Shown here piece by piece: positions 36,213-46,458 of a DNA stretch of 64,000 nt. How positions within the stretch are numbered: the stretch's first letter is position 1; every line of letters begins with the position of its first letter. The stretch comes from Mucilaginibacter sp. OK268 (GTDB lineage Bacteria; Bacteroidota; Bacteroidia; Sphingobacteriales; Sphingobacteriaceae): positions 558,001 through 622,000 of the forward strand of contig NZ_FNJV01000003.1 in the NCBI RefSeq assembly GCF_900103125.1. The letters run 5' to 3'. The notes below the pieces were generated by a model, which did not search any database, had not been told where the DNA came from, and saw only the letters and a program-made list of their open reading frames with translations. The translations under genes and the position numbers were made by a program.

Positions 36213-37376
36213 TCAGATCTTCAGGAAGATTTTATTCCGGTATAAAATATAGAGGAGTGTAAGCTGTATAATAACTATCGAAACAGCGCTCCAGAAAGTT
36301 TGCCAGTTTTGGGACAGGTGATGAATAAGTCCGCCAAAAAAGAAATTGGCCGTATGCTGAAAATCGACCATCCCTTCAGCTGCTAAATAAATAATAATGG
36401 AATTTACCCCTATAAGCACAAAAGGGAAAGCCCACTTGCGGTAACCGGCAACATCGATGATCAGATAAAAAACCGAAAGAAAAACAAGACTCCATCCGCC
36501 AACAAATAAAACAAAAGAGCTTGTCCATAAGCGTTTGTTGATCGGGAAAACCATATTCCACAGCATACCCAGGGATATTAATACCAGACCTGCAATAAAA
36601 AGCCCAAGCCCTTTTTTCCACATGGGCCATTTTGTTGATTCATGCTTTAAAAATTGCCCGGTAAATATGCCCAACATAGCCGTACCAATTGCCGGAATGG
36701 TGGATAATATCCCTTCGGGATCATGCACTTTGTCATGTAACCTGCCGGGAAGCAGTAAACGGTCGATGTACGATTCCAGGCTTCCGTTCATGGTTAAAAC
36801 ACCGGCCCCATAACCCGGAACCGGGATCAGCTCCATTGCCGCCCAATAACCCAGTAATAATATACCGAACCATAGTATTTGCCCCCGTAAACCAAAGTTT
36901 AGATAGATGAGACCTGCAAAAAACCAGGCCAGGCCAATGCGTCCGAGCACGCTGGCAAAGCGGGTATTTTCATAACCATTAAACTTAAACAGCCCGTTAA
37001 CTACCATGCCTAAAAAAAGCAGGATCAAGGTTCGCCTGATCATTGATTTATAGATTTCTTTTTTTGCGGCGGAGGGCAATAAATCAGGATAAGCAACCTC
37101 ATATTTGCTGATCTTATTACTCATGGAGTATGGCATGGAAACCCCGGCGATAAACAAAAACAGCGGGAAGATCATGTCATAAAAGGTGATCCCATTCCAA
37201 TCGGTATGGTGCAGCTGGCCCGACATCCATAAAAATAGTGGCCAGCCCGTAGCTTTAGCCAGGGCGTGGATAACGCCCTCCCCACTCATGATCCAGAACA
37301 TATCAAAACCCCGCAGGGCATCAAGTGATAGCAGGCGTGCTGGTTTTGTGGGAATTTTAACGTCGCTCTTTCCCAT
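36213..37376 (-). CDS. HGSNAT-like membrane acetyltransferase (COG4299 / DUF5009)
   Basis: A 387-residue membrane protein with about ten spans. RLLSLDALRGFDMFWIM starts the acyltransferase core, and HTDWNGITFYDMIFPLFLF (His57) matches the region of human heparan-alpha-glucosaminide N-acetyltransferase (HASWNGLTVADLVFPWFVF) that holds its catalytic His. Human HGSNAT moves the acetyl group of cytosolic acetyl-CoA across the membrane to a terminal alpha-glucosamine. The gene starts one base after the GH89 gene, which encodes the enzyme that acts next in the human pathway. A periplasmic acetylation role is therefore inferred. It is the last gene of the locus, before a strong terminator. Confidence 0.82.
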   Translation of the reverse strand: MGKSDVKIPTKPARLLSLDALRGFDMFWIMSGEGVIHALAKATGWPLFLWMSGQLHHTDWNGITFYDMIFPLFLFIAGVSMPYSMSNKISKYEVAYPDLLPSAAKKEIYKSMIRRTLILLFLGMVVNGLFKFNGYENTRFASVLGRIGLAWFFAGLIYLNFGLRGQILWFGILLLGYWAAMELIPVPGYGAGVLTMNGSLESYIDRLLLPGRLHDKVHDPEGILSTIPAIGTAMLGIFTGQFLKHESTKWPMWKKGLGLFIAGLVLISLGMLWNMVFPINKRLWTSSFVLFVGGWSLVFLSVFYLIIDVAGYRKWAFPFVLIGVNSIIIYLAAEGMVDFQHTANFFFGGLIHHLSQNWQTFWSAVSIVIIQLTLLYILYRNKIFLKI

Positions 37377-37377
37377 C

Positions 37378-39594
37378 TTATTTAAGGTCTTCTCCCATCA
37401 CATTTCTGTACTTTTTATATAGTTGCTCAGCAATAACCACACTGTTTCCCGAAGGTGATACGGGATAACTTTTCCTGGTATTAACCCACTGCCATTCCCA
37501 TGCGCTGATCGATTTATCAAAAGCTTTAAGATCCGGCGTTTTATCAGTTTTCAATGATTCACCCAGCAGATCAAAAAATTGTTGCCAGCGTACTTTATAA
37601 AAATCGTTCAACAAGCCGCTCCACTGCCTGCACGAATATTCATGCAGCGGACTATTCTCATCCCCCCAAAGGGTAATCAGGTTACGGGCATTCCGCTCGT
37701 ATAGATTTTTTTCTTCTTCATTGCTTCCCCAGTTGCGGGCACCAGCTATCCAGAGACCCAGTAAAAAGTCTTTACGGGTAGCCAGCAACTTATCCATATC
37801 CGCTATAAGCCCCAGGTATTCGCCGGTGTATTGATCAAATGCCTTGCGGTCTTTATCGTTATAGGCCTTTAGCCATTTTAACTGCAATGGCCTGGCATAA
37901 TTGGCCAGTGCCTGGCGGGAGACATCAACCAGATCATAATTAAAACCGTCGCTTTTCTGGCAGGCAGGAATAGCCTCTATCATTTTATCCCATGCGGGTA
38001 ACAGATCCTTGCGTTTATAATTCAGCCTGGTACGTGTCCAAACAGCTGCGGAATCAAGCGTGGGCCTGCCTGTGATGATGGATTCGGCGCCATCACGGAT
38101 ATCTTTCCCGTTAAAAACAGTATTTCGCAGTGTTTGCCAAGCCCCTAATGCGGCAGTACTTTTTGCACCATAGCGGTTCAGGATATATTCGGGCAACCAC
38201 TTATCCAGATCAATTGGTTCTTTTTGCCAGGTGTTCTGGGTCATCAACTCATACAACACCGGTGTTTGTTCGATGGCTTCCATGGTTAGACCAATACCTA
38301 CCATGCGGCCCGAGGCCGGATCATGAAGCGCCGCAGCGGGTTCTTTTGCCACTGCATCTATCCTGCCAAATAAACTGATATTGCCGCCGTAATTATGCAG
38401 CATGTTCCAGATCCATGGTTTGCCGTAAAAGGCGTTGGTGCGTTTCCAGATAGGTTCAAAATCTGTATTCAGATCCAAAACAATCATGTGTTCATTGGGC
38501 ACGGCATTCAATAAAGCTTTAATTTGCTGATCGTGCCAAAACTCGCGGTCGCTGAAAAACAACCAGCCTTGCATTACCCAAACCGCTTTAGGATCAGCGC
38601 CCTTCATTCCATCGTACACCCGGGCACTCAATTCAGCCAAAAACTTGGGATCATTGGATGGCGGCTCGTTTTCATTAAAGGTATCTGCCGAATACAAATG
38701 ATCCGTTCCGTATATCCTGGTTTGTTCGTGGATAAATTTCTTGCCGATCTCTGCAAATAAAGGATCTTCAGAATCCAGGATATAAGTATCGGCAAACCCA
38801 TTTTTCCAGTTGGTTTGCTTCAATTTAGCTTTGGGGAAATGTGTTTTAAACGAAACGGGAACATGCCCTGTAAAGGCCGGCAGCACAGGTTTTAAGCCCA
38901 GCTCCCGCTCTCTTTTCAATATTTTTAATTGCAGGTCTTTGTGGTTGTTTATCCAGCTTTCGGGTAAAGGGCCATCCCATTTATCCATATTGCCCATATA
39001 AAACCATCCAAAGTAAGCTGGGCCGGTAAAAAAGTCCTGCATATCGGCTTTGCTAAATCCCATGTCGCTGTATACCTTATTCCATACATATTCCTGCCCG
39101 GTAATGGCCAGAGGCATATTAATACCATGCAGGGCCATCCAGTCAATCTCCTTTTCCCAGCGTTTCCAATCCCACCAGCTCATGCTGTAACTGTAGGTGC
39201 AATAGTTTAAATAATAGCGATAATCATAAGGCGTGTTTTTCCTGACTTTTTTAGATGGGACAGGTAATCTGGCGGGTAAATTCAGATTTGTACCGTTCCA
39301 GGTTATTTGACAATGCGTGTACTGCGTTAGATAATAATACAGCGCCGAAGCCACTGCAATACCATTATTGCCCCGCAGAATGATCATCCCATTGGCGCCA
39401 TCAACCTCAAAAACATCTTTGGAAGTATTACTTTGCAACGGCTGAATTCTAAACTTCTGCGAATAACCTGGTATTACCCTTTTGATGAGTGCATAAGAAG
39501 CCGGCAGGTTCAATTGTGCATGAGCATTGGTAAAAACGCCACAAATAAAGCAGATCAATAAATATTTGAAGCGGCCTTTATTACCTATCATCAT
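37378..39594 (-). CDS. GH89 alpha-N-acetylglucosaminidase (NAGLU-like), exported
   Basis: The start is set at MMIGNKGRFKYLLICFICG, which gives a signal peptide cut after NAHA and a 738-residue protein. The GH89 core is clear: WDWKRWEKEIDWMALHGINM, GQEYVWNKVY and WHDQQIKALL. NENEPPS (about 305) and LTMEAIEQTPVLYEL (about 438) hold the two Glu regions that correspond to the catalytic acid/base and nucleophile of the family. It removes terminal alpha-linked GlcNAc, as human NAGLU does for heparan sulfate and Clostridium GH89 does for gastric mucin. It lies 46 bases after the GH28-like gene and one base before the COG4299 gene. Confidence 0.93.
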   Translation of the reverse strand: MMIGNKGRFKYLLICFICGVFTNAHAQLNLPASYALIKRVIPGYSQKFRIQPLQSNTSKDVFEVDGANGMIILRGNNGIAVASALYYYLTQYTHCQITWNGTNLNLPARLPVPSKKVRKNTPYDYRYYLNYCTYSYSMSWWDWKRWEKEIDWMALHGINMPLAITGQEYVWNKVYSDMGFSKADMQDFFTGPAYFGWFYMGNMDKWDGPLPESWINNHKDLQLKILKRERELGLKPVLPAFTGHVPVSFKTHFPKAKLKQTNWKNGFADTYILDSEDPLFAEIGKKFIHEQTRIYGTDHLYSADTFNENEPPSNDPKFLAELSARVYDGMKGADPKAVWVMQGWLFFSDREFWHDQQIKALLNAVPNEHMIVLDLNTDFEPIWKRTNAFYGKPWIWNMLHNYGGNISLFGRIDAVAKEPAAALHDPASGRMVGIGLTMEAIEQTPVLYELMTQNTWQKEPIDLDKWLPEYILNRYGAKSTAALGAWQTLRNTVFNGKDIRDGAESIITGRPTLDSAAVWTRTRLNYKRKDLLPAWDKMIEAIPACQKSDGFNYDLVDVSRQALANYARPLQLKWLKAYNDKDRKAFDQYTGEYLGLIADMDKLLATRKDFLLGLWIAGARNWGSNEEEKNLYERNARNLITLWGDENSPLHEYSCRQWSGLLNDFYKVRWQQFFDLLGESLKTDKTPDLKAFDKSISAWEWQWVNTRKSYPVSPSGNSVVIAEQLYKKYRNVMGEDLK

Positions 39595-39640
39595 TTTTTT
39601 TCTTTTAATAATTTTTTCACCCCAAATCATCAGCAATAAA

Positions 39641-41173
39641 CTACTGTATTTTAATAAATTTCTTATCGTCTCCCGGCAGTTGGATATCCTGCAATAACGG
39701 TTCCTTTACATTGTTCAGGATCATGATAGGCAATATATCAGTACGGACAACGCTTACCTTTTCCAGTGTCAGCTTGTTTACATCATCAAAAATAAAAGGG
39801 GTACGAAAATCTTTACCGGCATAAGTTACACGGATATTTTTCATTTTTATACCAGTGGCATGCCTTACATAAAATCCGGAAGCCGGTAATTCCCCAAACA
39901 TGGAGAACTCGGGGTAGCTGGTTATTTTTTCAGGGATCTTGGTTAAAGAATCCGGGTTAAAATAAGCCACCTGTTTTTTGGCGATACCAGCATAACTGAT
40001 GTCAATATTTTCGAGGGTAATATTATTGGGTACAAAGCCGGGGATACCGGTAATAGAAGAAGGGAAAACATTATGGGCAAATTGTTCGGGAGGTCCATCC
40101 ATGTGATAACCCTTGTCCGGCTTACCTGCAGGTATCTCACACTTAACATTCCCGATATAGACGTTATTAATTGACCCTGGCGCGCTTTTTTTATTGCGTT
40201 TCCCCAGGCGGATAAAAATGGCATTACCTGTATTTTTCGCAACTATATCCCTGATATCAATGTCGCTTATCGCAGCGCCATCCACCGATTCAATGGCGAT
40301 AGCTGAGCGGTAAGTATCATATACGTAAATATTCCGAACCGTTATTTTTTTAAATCCCCCCCAGGACGCCGTTCCCATTTTAAAGGCACTGGCACTCGAA
40401 CGTATCCGGCAGTTAGCGATATATATATTTTCGCAGGCACCTTGCGGATCAGATGATTTCAGACAGATACCATCATCGGCCACATTAAAAAAACTATTGG
40501 TCAGCTTCACATTTTTACAGTCGACCAAATCGATCCCATCATTGTTTAAAAATGTATTGCTGATCACTTTGATACTGTCAATAACCATATTGGTACAGCT
40601 TCTGTAATCCTGTATCCAGCACAAGCCATTTTTAATGGTGATATTTTTAAGGGTAACCTTATCGCATTTTTCAAAAACAATGAGTTTGGGTCTGTTATCC
40701 TCCTCCGGGCGTAGTTGGTGCCAGTCGTTATAGGTTTTCCATTCCGTATCTTTCAGCGTACCATCGTTCAGCATCCGGTAAATATCTTTTAGCAAAGCCT
40801 CGCCCTGCCCGTTGATAGTCCCCTTCCCGGTGATGGAAATATTTTGCTGTCCTTCCGCACGGATGAGCGGAGATGCTTTTCCAGTACCGTAGGTAATACG
40901 CTTGGTAGATGCACATAATTCAGCACCCGCAGCAAGATGCAATTCGACATTTGAACGTACATGGATAACGCTGGTCACAAATTTACCAGCAGGGAACCAA
41001 ACAGTACCCCCTCCTGCTTCAAAGGCCTGGTCAATAGCCTTTTGGATAATGAGGGTATTATCGGTTTTGCCATCAGCTATCGCTCCAAGGATTTTGATAT
41101 TATATACCTTTCGCTGCGCAAATGCCGTATTGAGGAAGACTAATGAAAATATGAATAATAGGGTTGATCTCAT
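39641..41173 (-). CDS. GH28-like right-handed beta-helix glycosidase, exported
   Basis: A 510-residue protein with a signal peptide ending AFA. YNIKILGAIADGKTDNTLIIQKAI and GGGTVWFPAGKF are the usual start of the GH28 beta-helix. NNDGIDLVDC (about 209) and VADDGICLKSSD (about 231) carry the catalytic Asp residues of polygalacturonases. The expected GHG motif is replaced by GTASWGG, and the RxK motif by AIAIESVDG, so it is a divergent member that may cleave a linkage other than galacturonan. It could remove a uronic acid from a glycan that is then trimmed by GH89. It is the first enzyme gene after SusD, with a hairpin terminator in between. Confidence 0.82.
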   Translation of the reverse strand: MRSTLLFIFSLVFLNTAFAQRKVYNIKILGAIADGKTDNTLIIQKAIDQAFEAGGGTVWFPAGKFVTSVIHVRSNVELHLAAGAELCASTKRITYGTGKASPLIRAEGQQNISITGKGTINGQGEALLKDIYRMLNDGTLKDTEWKTYNDWHQLRPEEDNRPKLIVFEKCDKVTLKNITIKNGLCWIQDYRSCTNMVIDSIKVISNTFLNNDGIDLVDCKNVKLTNSFFNVADDGICLKSSDPQGACENIYIANCRIRSSASAFKMGTASWGGFKKITVRNIYVYDTYRSAIAIESVDGAAISDIDIRDIVAKNTGNAIFIRLGKRNKKSAPGSINNVYIGNVKCEIPAGKPDKGYHMDGPPEQFAHNVFPSSITGIPGFVPNNITLENIDISYAGIAKKQVAYFNPDSLTKIPEKITSYPEFSMFGELPASGFYVRHATGIKMKNIRVTYAGKDFRTPFIFDDVNKLTLEKVSVVRTDILPIMILNNVKEPLLQDIQLPGDDKKFIKIQ

Positions 41174-41270
41174 ACTATTTTAAATGATTTAAAACCATTA
41201 TTTGGTTTTAATCTATCTGCTTATGATCAAAATTATAACAATCGGTTTTATTGAAGAAAGATAGAAATAA

Positions 41271-41296
41271 ATCCCCGGCCATAAATGGCCGGGGAT
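41271..41296 (-). terminator. Hairpin between SusD and the GH28-like gene
   Basis: ATCCCCGGCCAT and ATGGCCGGGGAT form a perfect 12-bp GC-rich stem around AA, with TTATTTCT following on the minus strand. It probably reduces read-through from SusC/SusD into the enzyme genes, as often seen after SusD genes. Confidence 0.75.
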
Positions 41297-41311
41297 CTTA
41301 AATAAGAACTA

Positions 41312-42907
41312 TCAATAACCCGGATTTTGGGTTAATTTAGGGTTTAACTGCATTTCTGGTCTTGGAATAGGGAAAATGCGTTTATTGGGGTTAGCATCGG
41401 TTTTTATGCCCCATGGTTTTTCAAATTGTCCAAACCTGATCATGTCGTTTCTTCTCCAGCATTCCATGGCCAGCTCTCTACCCCGTTCGTCCAATATATC
41501 CTGCAAAGCCACAGAAGCAAGCCCGGTAGCTTTGGCACGCGTACGTACCTGGTTAACCAATGTTAATGCAGTTTGGCCGTTGGTAGCAGTTGCTCCCCTT
41601 ACTATGGCTTCAGCTTTTTCTAATAAAACATCGGCATACCTAAACATCGGCACATCGTTACTTTGGTTACGGGTGGTACTCAGGCTATCTGGATAAAATT
41701 TATTATTTCTGTAGCCTTCTTCGTTAGCCAATTCATCATTACCAATATCAAAAGTCGCGTTGTTTTTCCATACAATATCCGGGGTAAACTCCAATTGATG
41801 TACAACAACTCCGGTAGGGTTAGGGCCGCTGTAACTGGCATCAAGGCCTATATTAGTTGTGGTAATGTTAATCGGTGTTCCGTCGTTATTATATTGTTTG
41901 CCTACAAGGTATTGTTTTTTGCGAACGTCGTTCGCATCGTTAAACAGGGCGTAATATTGTTTATAAGTATATACAGGCCCATCGGGAGTGTAAGGCATTT
42001 TATACTTAGCAGCTAAATTGGGATTGATTGTCCACCGCGCATAATACATGCCCTGCGCCAGTAAAGCGTCATAAGGTATGGCAAAAATAAAATCTTTTAC
42101 CGCCGGTCCGTTACTTGGTTTAAACATGCCTAAATAATCACTATCCAAACTATATTGGCCTCCTTGTATAATGTTATCGCACATGGTAACCGCATCCTGG
42201 TATCTTGGTGTTCCTATATAGTATTCTGCATTCAGATACATTTTAGCCAAAATGGCGTAGGCCAGGTATTTTGTTGGTCTACCATAAGTGGAGACACCTA
42301 CGGTCGCGCTCAAATTAGGAATTTGCGCCAGTAACTCGCTTTCAATAAAAGCAAATACCGTGGCCCTTGGTTGTGTGCCTAAATTGGTGGTATCGCCAAA
42401 GGTTTTAGATATGGGCACATTGCCAAACAGGTCCATCATATAAAAATATGATAAGGCGCGCATGGTTTTTATTTCGGCAATAGTTTGTTGTTTAGCTGTA
42501 CTTTCAGGTGCTGACGCAAATACCGACAATACCTTGTTACAGTTACTGATGGTAGTGTACCCCCATGACCAGCATGATTCTACCATGCCGTTATCTGGTG
42601 TTACGGTATGTAAATTTACCGTGGAGTATGTACCGCCATCTAACCAGTTACCGCCACGGGCCACCAGTACGCTTTCGTCTGTACTAAGGTTTTGTAACAG
42701 CCAGTACTCACGGCCTGGTGAGGTGCGGAATGAGGTATAAATAGGACCGGTTGCTGCCACAAATTGTGCAGCTGTTGTAGGGAAATTGCTGGGTGTAAGC
42801 GCAGACTTTGCGGCAACATCCAATTTTGTACAGCTCGGCAGGTAAACTGCTCCAGCAAGCAAAGCCACGACGATGCTGAGTTTCTTATATATTTTTATGT
42901 GGTTCAT
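41312..42907 (-). CDS. SusD/RagB-family lipoprotein of the sigma/FecR-controlled locus
   Basis: A 531-residue SusD-type lipoprotein. The signal peptide ends in LPSC (lipidated Cys about residue 26), followed by TKLDVAAKSAL. The helical-repeat block (KTMRALSYFYMMDLFGNVPI) and the C-terminal ILDERGRELAMECWRRNDMIRFG and FPIPRPEMQLNPKLTQNPGY are standard for RagB/SusD. It pairs with the SusC gene 19 bases upstream and should bind the locus's target glycan at the cell surface. Confidence 0.94.
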   Translation of the reverse strand: MNHIKIYKKLSIVVALLAGAVYLPSCTKLDVAAKSALTPSNFPTTAAQFVAATGPIYTSFRTSPGREYWLLQNLSTDESVLVARGGNWLDGGTYSTVNLHTVTPDNGMVESCWSWGYTTISNCNKVLSVFASAPESTAKQQTIAEIKTMRALSYFYMMDLFGNVPISKTFGDTTNLGTQPRATVFAFIESELLAQIPNLSATVGVSTYGRPTKYLAYAILAKMYLNAEYYIGTPRYQDAVTMCDNIIQGGQYSLDSDYLGMFKPSNGPAVKDFIFAIPYDALLAQGMYYARWTINPNLAAKYKMPYTPDGPVYTYKQYYALFNDANDVRKKQYLVGKQYNNDGTPINITTTNIGLDASYSGPNPTGVVVHQLEFTPDIVWKNNATFDIGNDELANEEGYRNNKFYPDSLSTTRNQSNDVPMFRYADVLLEKAEAIVRGATATNGQTALTLVNQVRTRAKATGLASVALQDILDERGRELAMECWRRNDMIRFGQFEKPWGIKTDANPNKRIFPIPRPEMQLNPKLTQNPGY

Positions 42908-42926
42908 GTCAATTAAGTTTTAGGTA

Positions 42927-45900
42927 TTATAAATCTACTTGTACGCCAGCCAGGAAACTCCGTGTTTTAGGATAAAAGTTATTACTATCTACTCCTATAA
43001 ACTGGCCACTGTCCTGGTTATTCAGGCTCAGGTTCAACTCTGGGTCAACACCTTTATACTTTGTAATGATAAAGAGGTTGGTACCGGTAACATATAAACG
43101 TAACCCATGTATATAGTTACCCTGGATCTTAGTTTTGTAAGACAAGGTTGCATTACTTAACCGCACAAAAGTGCCGCTTTCAAGGTAACGGGTTGAGTAT
43201 AAGTTTGCATTTACATCATTACCTGGTTCGCTCAATGTTAACACGGGTACGCCATGTGCCGAGGCTTGCGTAGGCTGATTAAAGCTTGCTAATGAGGCAT
43301 TCATGATTTTATTACCTCCCTGGCCACGGAAAAAGAAATTCAGGCTGAATTTTTTATAAGTAAAATCGTTACCCCAACCAAATGTATAAGTTGGCTGCGC
43401 GTTGCCGGCATAAGTTTGATCGGCACTTGTTGGTGTGGTAGTAGGCTGGCCATTGGCGCCAAGAAAGGTTGATATGCCATTGGTACGCCCGAGGTATTTC
43501 AAAGTATAAAACTCACCAAGCGGGTATCCGGCTTCAATAATGGAAACGTTAATACCGCTCTGTCCCGGACCTTCCGGATCACCTTTATAAATTTTTGAAA
43601 GGTTAGCCCCCATTGAGGTGATCTTGTTTTTATTAAAAGCAATATTTCCATAACTGCTCCAGGTAAAGTCCTTTGATTTTACAGGGGTCCCGTTTAAAGA
43701 TACTTCAACTCCTTTATTGCTCATACTGCCTACGTTGGCGGTAGTAGTACCCACAAAATTATTAATCAGAGCAACGGGTACACCGAAGATCATATTAGTT
43801 GTTTTTTTGTTGTACACATCAACTGATCCGCTCAATCGTCCTTTAAGTATCGAGAAATCAATACCGCCGTTTAAGGTAGCTGTGCTTTCCCACTTTAAAT
43901 CGGGATTTGGATTTTGAGTTATACCAATAGCATTAGTAAAAGCTCCATTATAATAAAAGTAGCCGGTTGAACTGTATAATGTTTGCGGTGTATATGGATT
44001 GAATCCTACAGAATTACCGGTTTGTCCATAACCTACACGAAGTTTCAGATCATCAAACAAAGTTTGTGATTTCATAAACGATTCGTCGATAACCCGCCAT
44101 GCAGCTGAAACGGCAGGAAAATATCCCCAGCGGTTATTGGTACCGAACGCGTTTGAGCCATCACGACGTATAGAGGCCTGAAAAATATACTTGCCCAAAT
44201 AGCTGTAGTTTAAACGCGAGTAAAATGATATTAAGCGTAACGTATTAAATGATGTGCTTGTATTTCCAAGATCAGAGTTAAGACCGGTCTGGCTACCTAA
44301 ACCCAGGTTATAATAACTGGTCACATCGGATGGAAAGCCCTGAGATGCTGACTGAAAGCCATTGCCTACCGTAGTTTCATCATACGAGTAACCAAACAAA
44401 GCCTTAAAATCATGCTTATCGTTCCAGTTATGGGTATAGGATAAATAGTTTTCAAATACCTTTTTGGTATCCTCATAGGTTGAGCGTATAGCTTTTCCAC
44501 CTAGGCTTGGAGCCAGCTCTGAAGCCGAATCATAATAACTATTATTATTGGTGGTCCTGCTCTGATAGGCCAGGTTCAAATTATACAATAAACCAAATGG
44601 TAATTGCAGCTCGGCTTTGGTATTAGCCAATAAAAGATTGATTTTTTGTTGATAGGTATCATTGGTGATCAAGCCTACAGGGTTATAACCCAATTTTAAA
44701 GTAGGGTCATTATACAATGTACCATCAGCATTATAAATTGTACGGGTTGGCAAATATTGTACTATTGATTTGAACAAGCCCGGGCTTTGACCATTTGCTG
44801 TGTATAACGGAATATCGTTCACCAGTAAACCTGAATTGGTTACTGAATTACTGACAGAAAAGTCAAGTTTCAATTTATCATTCAATGTTTTTTGCGATAC
44901 GTTAAGCCTGCCGATAACACGCTTTAAATTACTGGTTTTCACAATGCCCTGGTTATCCAGATAATTTATACTTCCGCCGTAAAGTGTTTTATCTGTACCG
45001 CCGCCAAATGAAAGGTTATGGTTCTGAGAAAAACCACTGCTGCGTTCCACTGCTTTTTGCCAGTCGGTATTACCTCCGTTATCATTAGCCGGTGTAAAAC
45101 TTTGTCCGTTGGCTTTAACATAAGCCCTTAACTGATCGGCGCTGGCCACTTTAAATGAGTTAGATATTTTATCCATTGATGCATAAGCATCATAGGTCAT
45201 CCTTAACTGCCCTGGTTTGGCTTTTTTGGTGGTAACAATAATTACCCCATTAGTGGCCCTGGTACCATAAATAGCGGCAGCAGAGGCATCTTTTAATACA
45301 TCAATTGATGCGATATCAGATGGTGCAAGTAATTTAAAATCGGCATCAGGTACGCCGTCAATTACATAAAAAGCTGATGAACCGGCAGGACGTACGGTTG
45401 AGGGACCGCGGAGTGTAACTGTTGCATTTCCGTTAGGGTTACCATCATTGGTAATATTTAAACCGGCTACCTTACCTTCTAACAGATCGGCAGGTGTTGA
45501 TACCACACCCGCGTTAAATTGCTCAGCCTTAACAGTCGAAATGGCGCTGGTTAGCTGCCTTTTGGTACTGGTACCATAACCTACCACCACCACTTCATTC
45601 AGCCCCTTCTGATCCTCATTAAGTATAACATTAAGTACTGTTTGGTTTTCGATCAGCACCTCTTTCATCTCAAACCCTATGAAGCGGAATTGAATAATAC
45701 TCCCCTTCTCGGCATTAATGGTAAATGTTCCATCAACTGAAGTTGAGGTAACCGTAGATGTACCTTTAACTTGTACGGTTACTCCAGGAATGGAAACACC
45801 TTTTTTATCTACCACCTTGCCGGTAATGCGTATCGGAGCCTGTTTCTCTGTTTGATCTGCAGATGGCTGGCCTGGTTCCTTGATAATGATGGTATTTTCA

Positions 45901-46262
45901 TCCAGTTCATAGGTTAATGGCTGATCTTTAAATATTTTCATCAGCACCTCACTAAGCTCTGTGTTGGTAACGTGTATGGTTATTGGCCGGGCTTTTTTGA
46001 TAACCTGGTTATTATACATAAACAAATACCCGGTTTGTTTTCGTAATTCTCTCAAAACCGATCTGAGGTCGCCGTTTTCTTTGGAAAGGCTAACTTTTTG
46101 CGCCATGGTTGATGCGCTCAGGTGCATGGTCAGTACAAATAAAAGGACGCCCGTTAGTTTCATTATCCGTAATACCTGTTTAAAATAGCTATCGCGTAGG
46201 TTTGTGTCATTAAGCCCCCTGCCATAAGGCATAGGGGCTTTAGAATGTAGAAGTTGTTTCAT
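42927..46262 (-). CDS. SusC/RagA-family transporter with N-terminal STN signalling domain
   Basis: The start is placed at MKQLLHSKAPMPYG, with the hydrophobic signal (MKLTGVLLFVLTMHLSASTMA) at about residues 34-54; the total length is 1111. An STN domain (about 60-115, LRSVLRELRKQTGYLFMYNNQ) precedes the carboxypeptidase-D-like domain (ITGKVVDKKGVSIPGVTVQVK), the TonB box region EVVVVGYG, the plug and the barrel. STN-bearing SusC proteins pass the ligand signal to a FecR-type anti-sigma factor, and exactly such a gene lies upstream (46459-47652). The 196-base gap to that gene suggests a separate promoter, probably recognised by the ECF sigma factor. Confidence 0.94.
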   Translation of the reverse strand: MKQLLHSKAPMPYGRGLNDTNLRDSYFKQVLRIMKLTGVLLFVLTMHLSASTMAQKVSLSKENGDLRSVLRELRKQTGYLFMYNNQVIKKARPITIHVTNTELSEVLMKIFKDQPLTYELDENTIIIKEPGQPSADQTEKQAPIRITGKVVDKKGVSIPGVTVQVKGTSTVTSTSVDGTFTINAEKGSIIQFRFIGFEMKEVLIENQTVLNVILNEDQKGLNEVVVVGYGTSTKRQLTSAISTVKAEQFNAGVVSTPADLLEGKVAGLNITNDGNPNGNATVTLRGPSTVRPAGSSAFYVIDGVPDADFKLLAPSDIASIDVLKDASAAAIYGTRATNGVIIVTTKKAKPGQLRMTYDAYASMDKISNSFKVASADQLRAYVKANGQSFTPANDNGGNTDWQKAVERSSGFSQNHNLSFGGGTDKTLYGGSINYLDNQGIVKTSNLKRVIGRLNVSQKTLNDKLKLDFSVSNSVTNSGLLVNDIPLYTANGQSPGLFKSIVQYLPTRTIYNADGTLYNDPTLKLGYNPVGLITNDTYQQKINLLLANTKAELQLPFGLLYNLNLAYQSRTTNNNSYYDSASELAPSLGGKAIRSTYEDTKKVFENYLSYTHNWNDKHDFKALFGYSYDETTVGNGFQSASQGFPSDVTSYYNLGLGSQTGLNSDLGNTSTSFNTLRLISFYSRLNYSYLGKYIFQASIRRDGSNAFGTNNRWGYFPAVSAAWRVIDESFMKSQTLFDDLKLRVGYGQTGNSVGFNPYTPQTLYSSTGYFYYNGAFTNAIGITQNPNPDLKWESTATLNGGIDFSILKGRLSGSVDVYNKKTTNMIFGVPVALINNFVGTTTANVGSMSNKGVEVSLNGTPVKSKDFTWSSYGNIAFNKNKITSMGANLSKIYKGDPEGPGQSGINVSIIEAGYPLGEFYTLKYLGRTNGISTFLGANGQPTTTPTSADQTYAGNAQPTYTFGWGNDFTYKKFSLNFFFRGQGGNKIMNASLASFNQPTQASAHGVPVLTLSEPGNDVNANLYSTRYLESGTFVRLSNATLSYKTKIQGNYIHGLRLYVTGTNLFIITKYKGVDPELNLSLNNQDSGQFIGVDSNNFYPKTRSFLAGVQVDL

Positions 46263-46458
46263 ACATTTGAATGTTTGGGTTAAGTTTAAAATCAATGGTT
46301 ACAATTGTAATTTGGGTTGATCCAATCATTTAGCCTCCCTGGCCGGAATCCGGGGGGGCTTGCTTTTGGATACCCTTTTTGCGGGGCTTATGTCTTATGT
46401 TTTCTCATCCTATAGGGGTTTTATTGATTTTTGATTAATTGGTTAATATTCTTCTATA

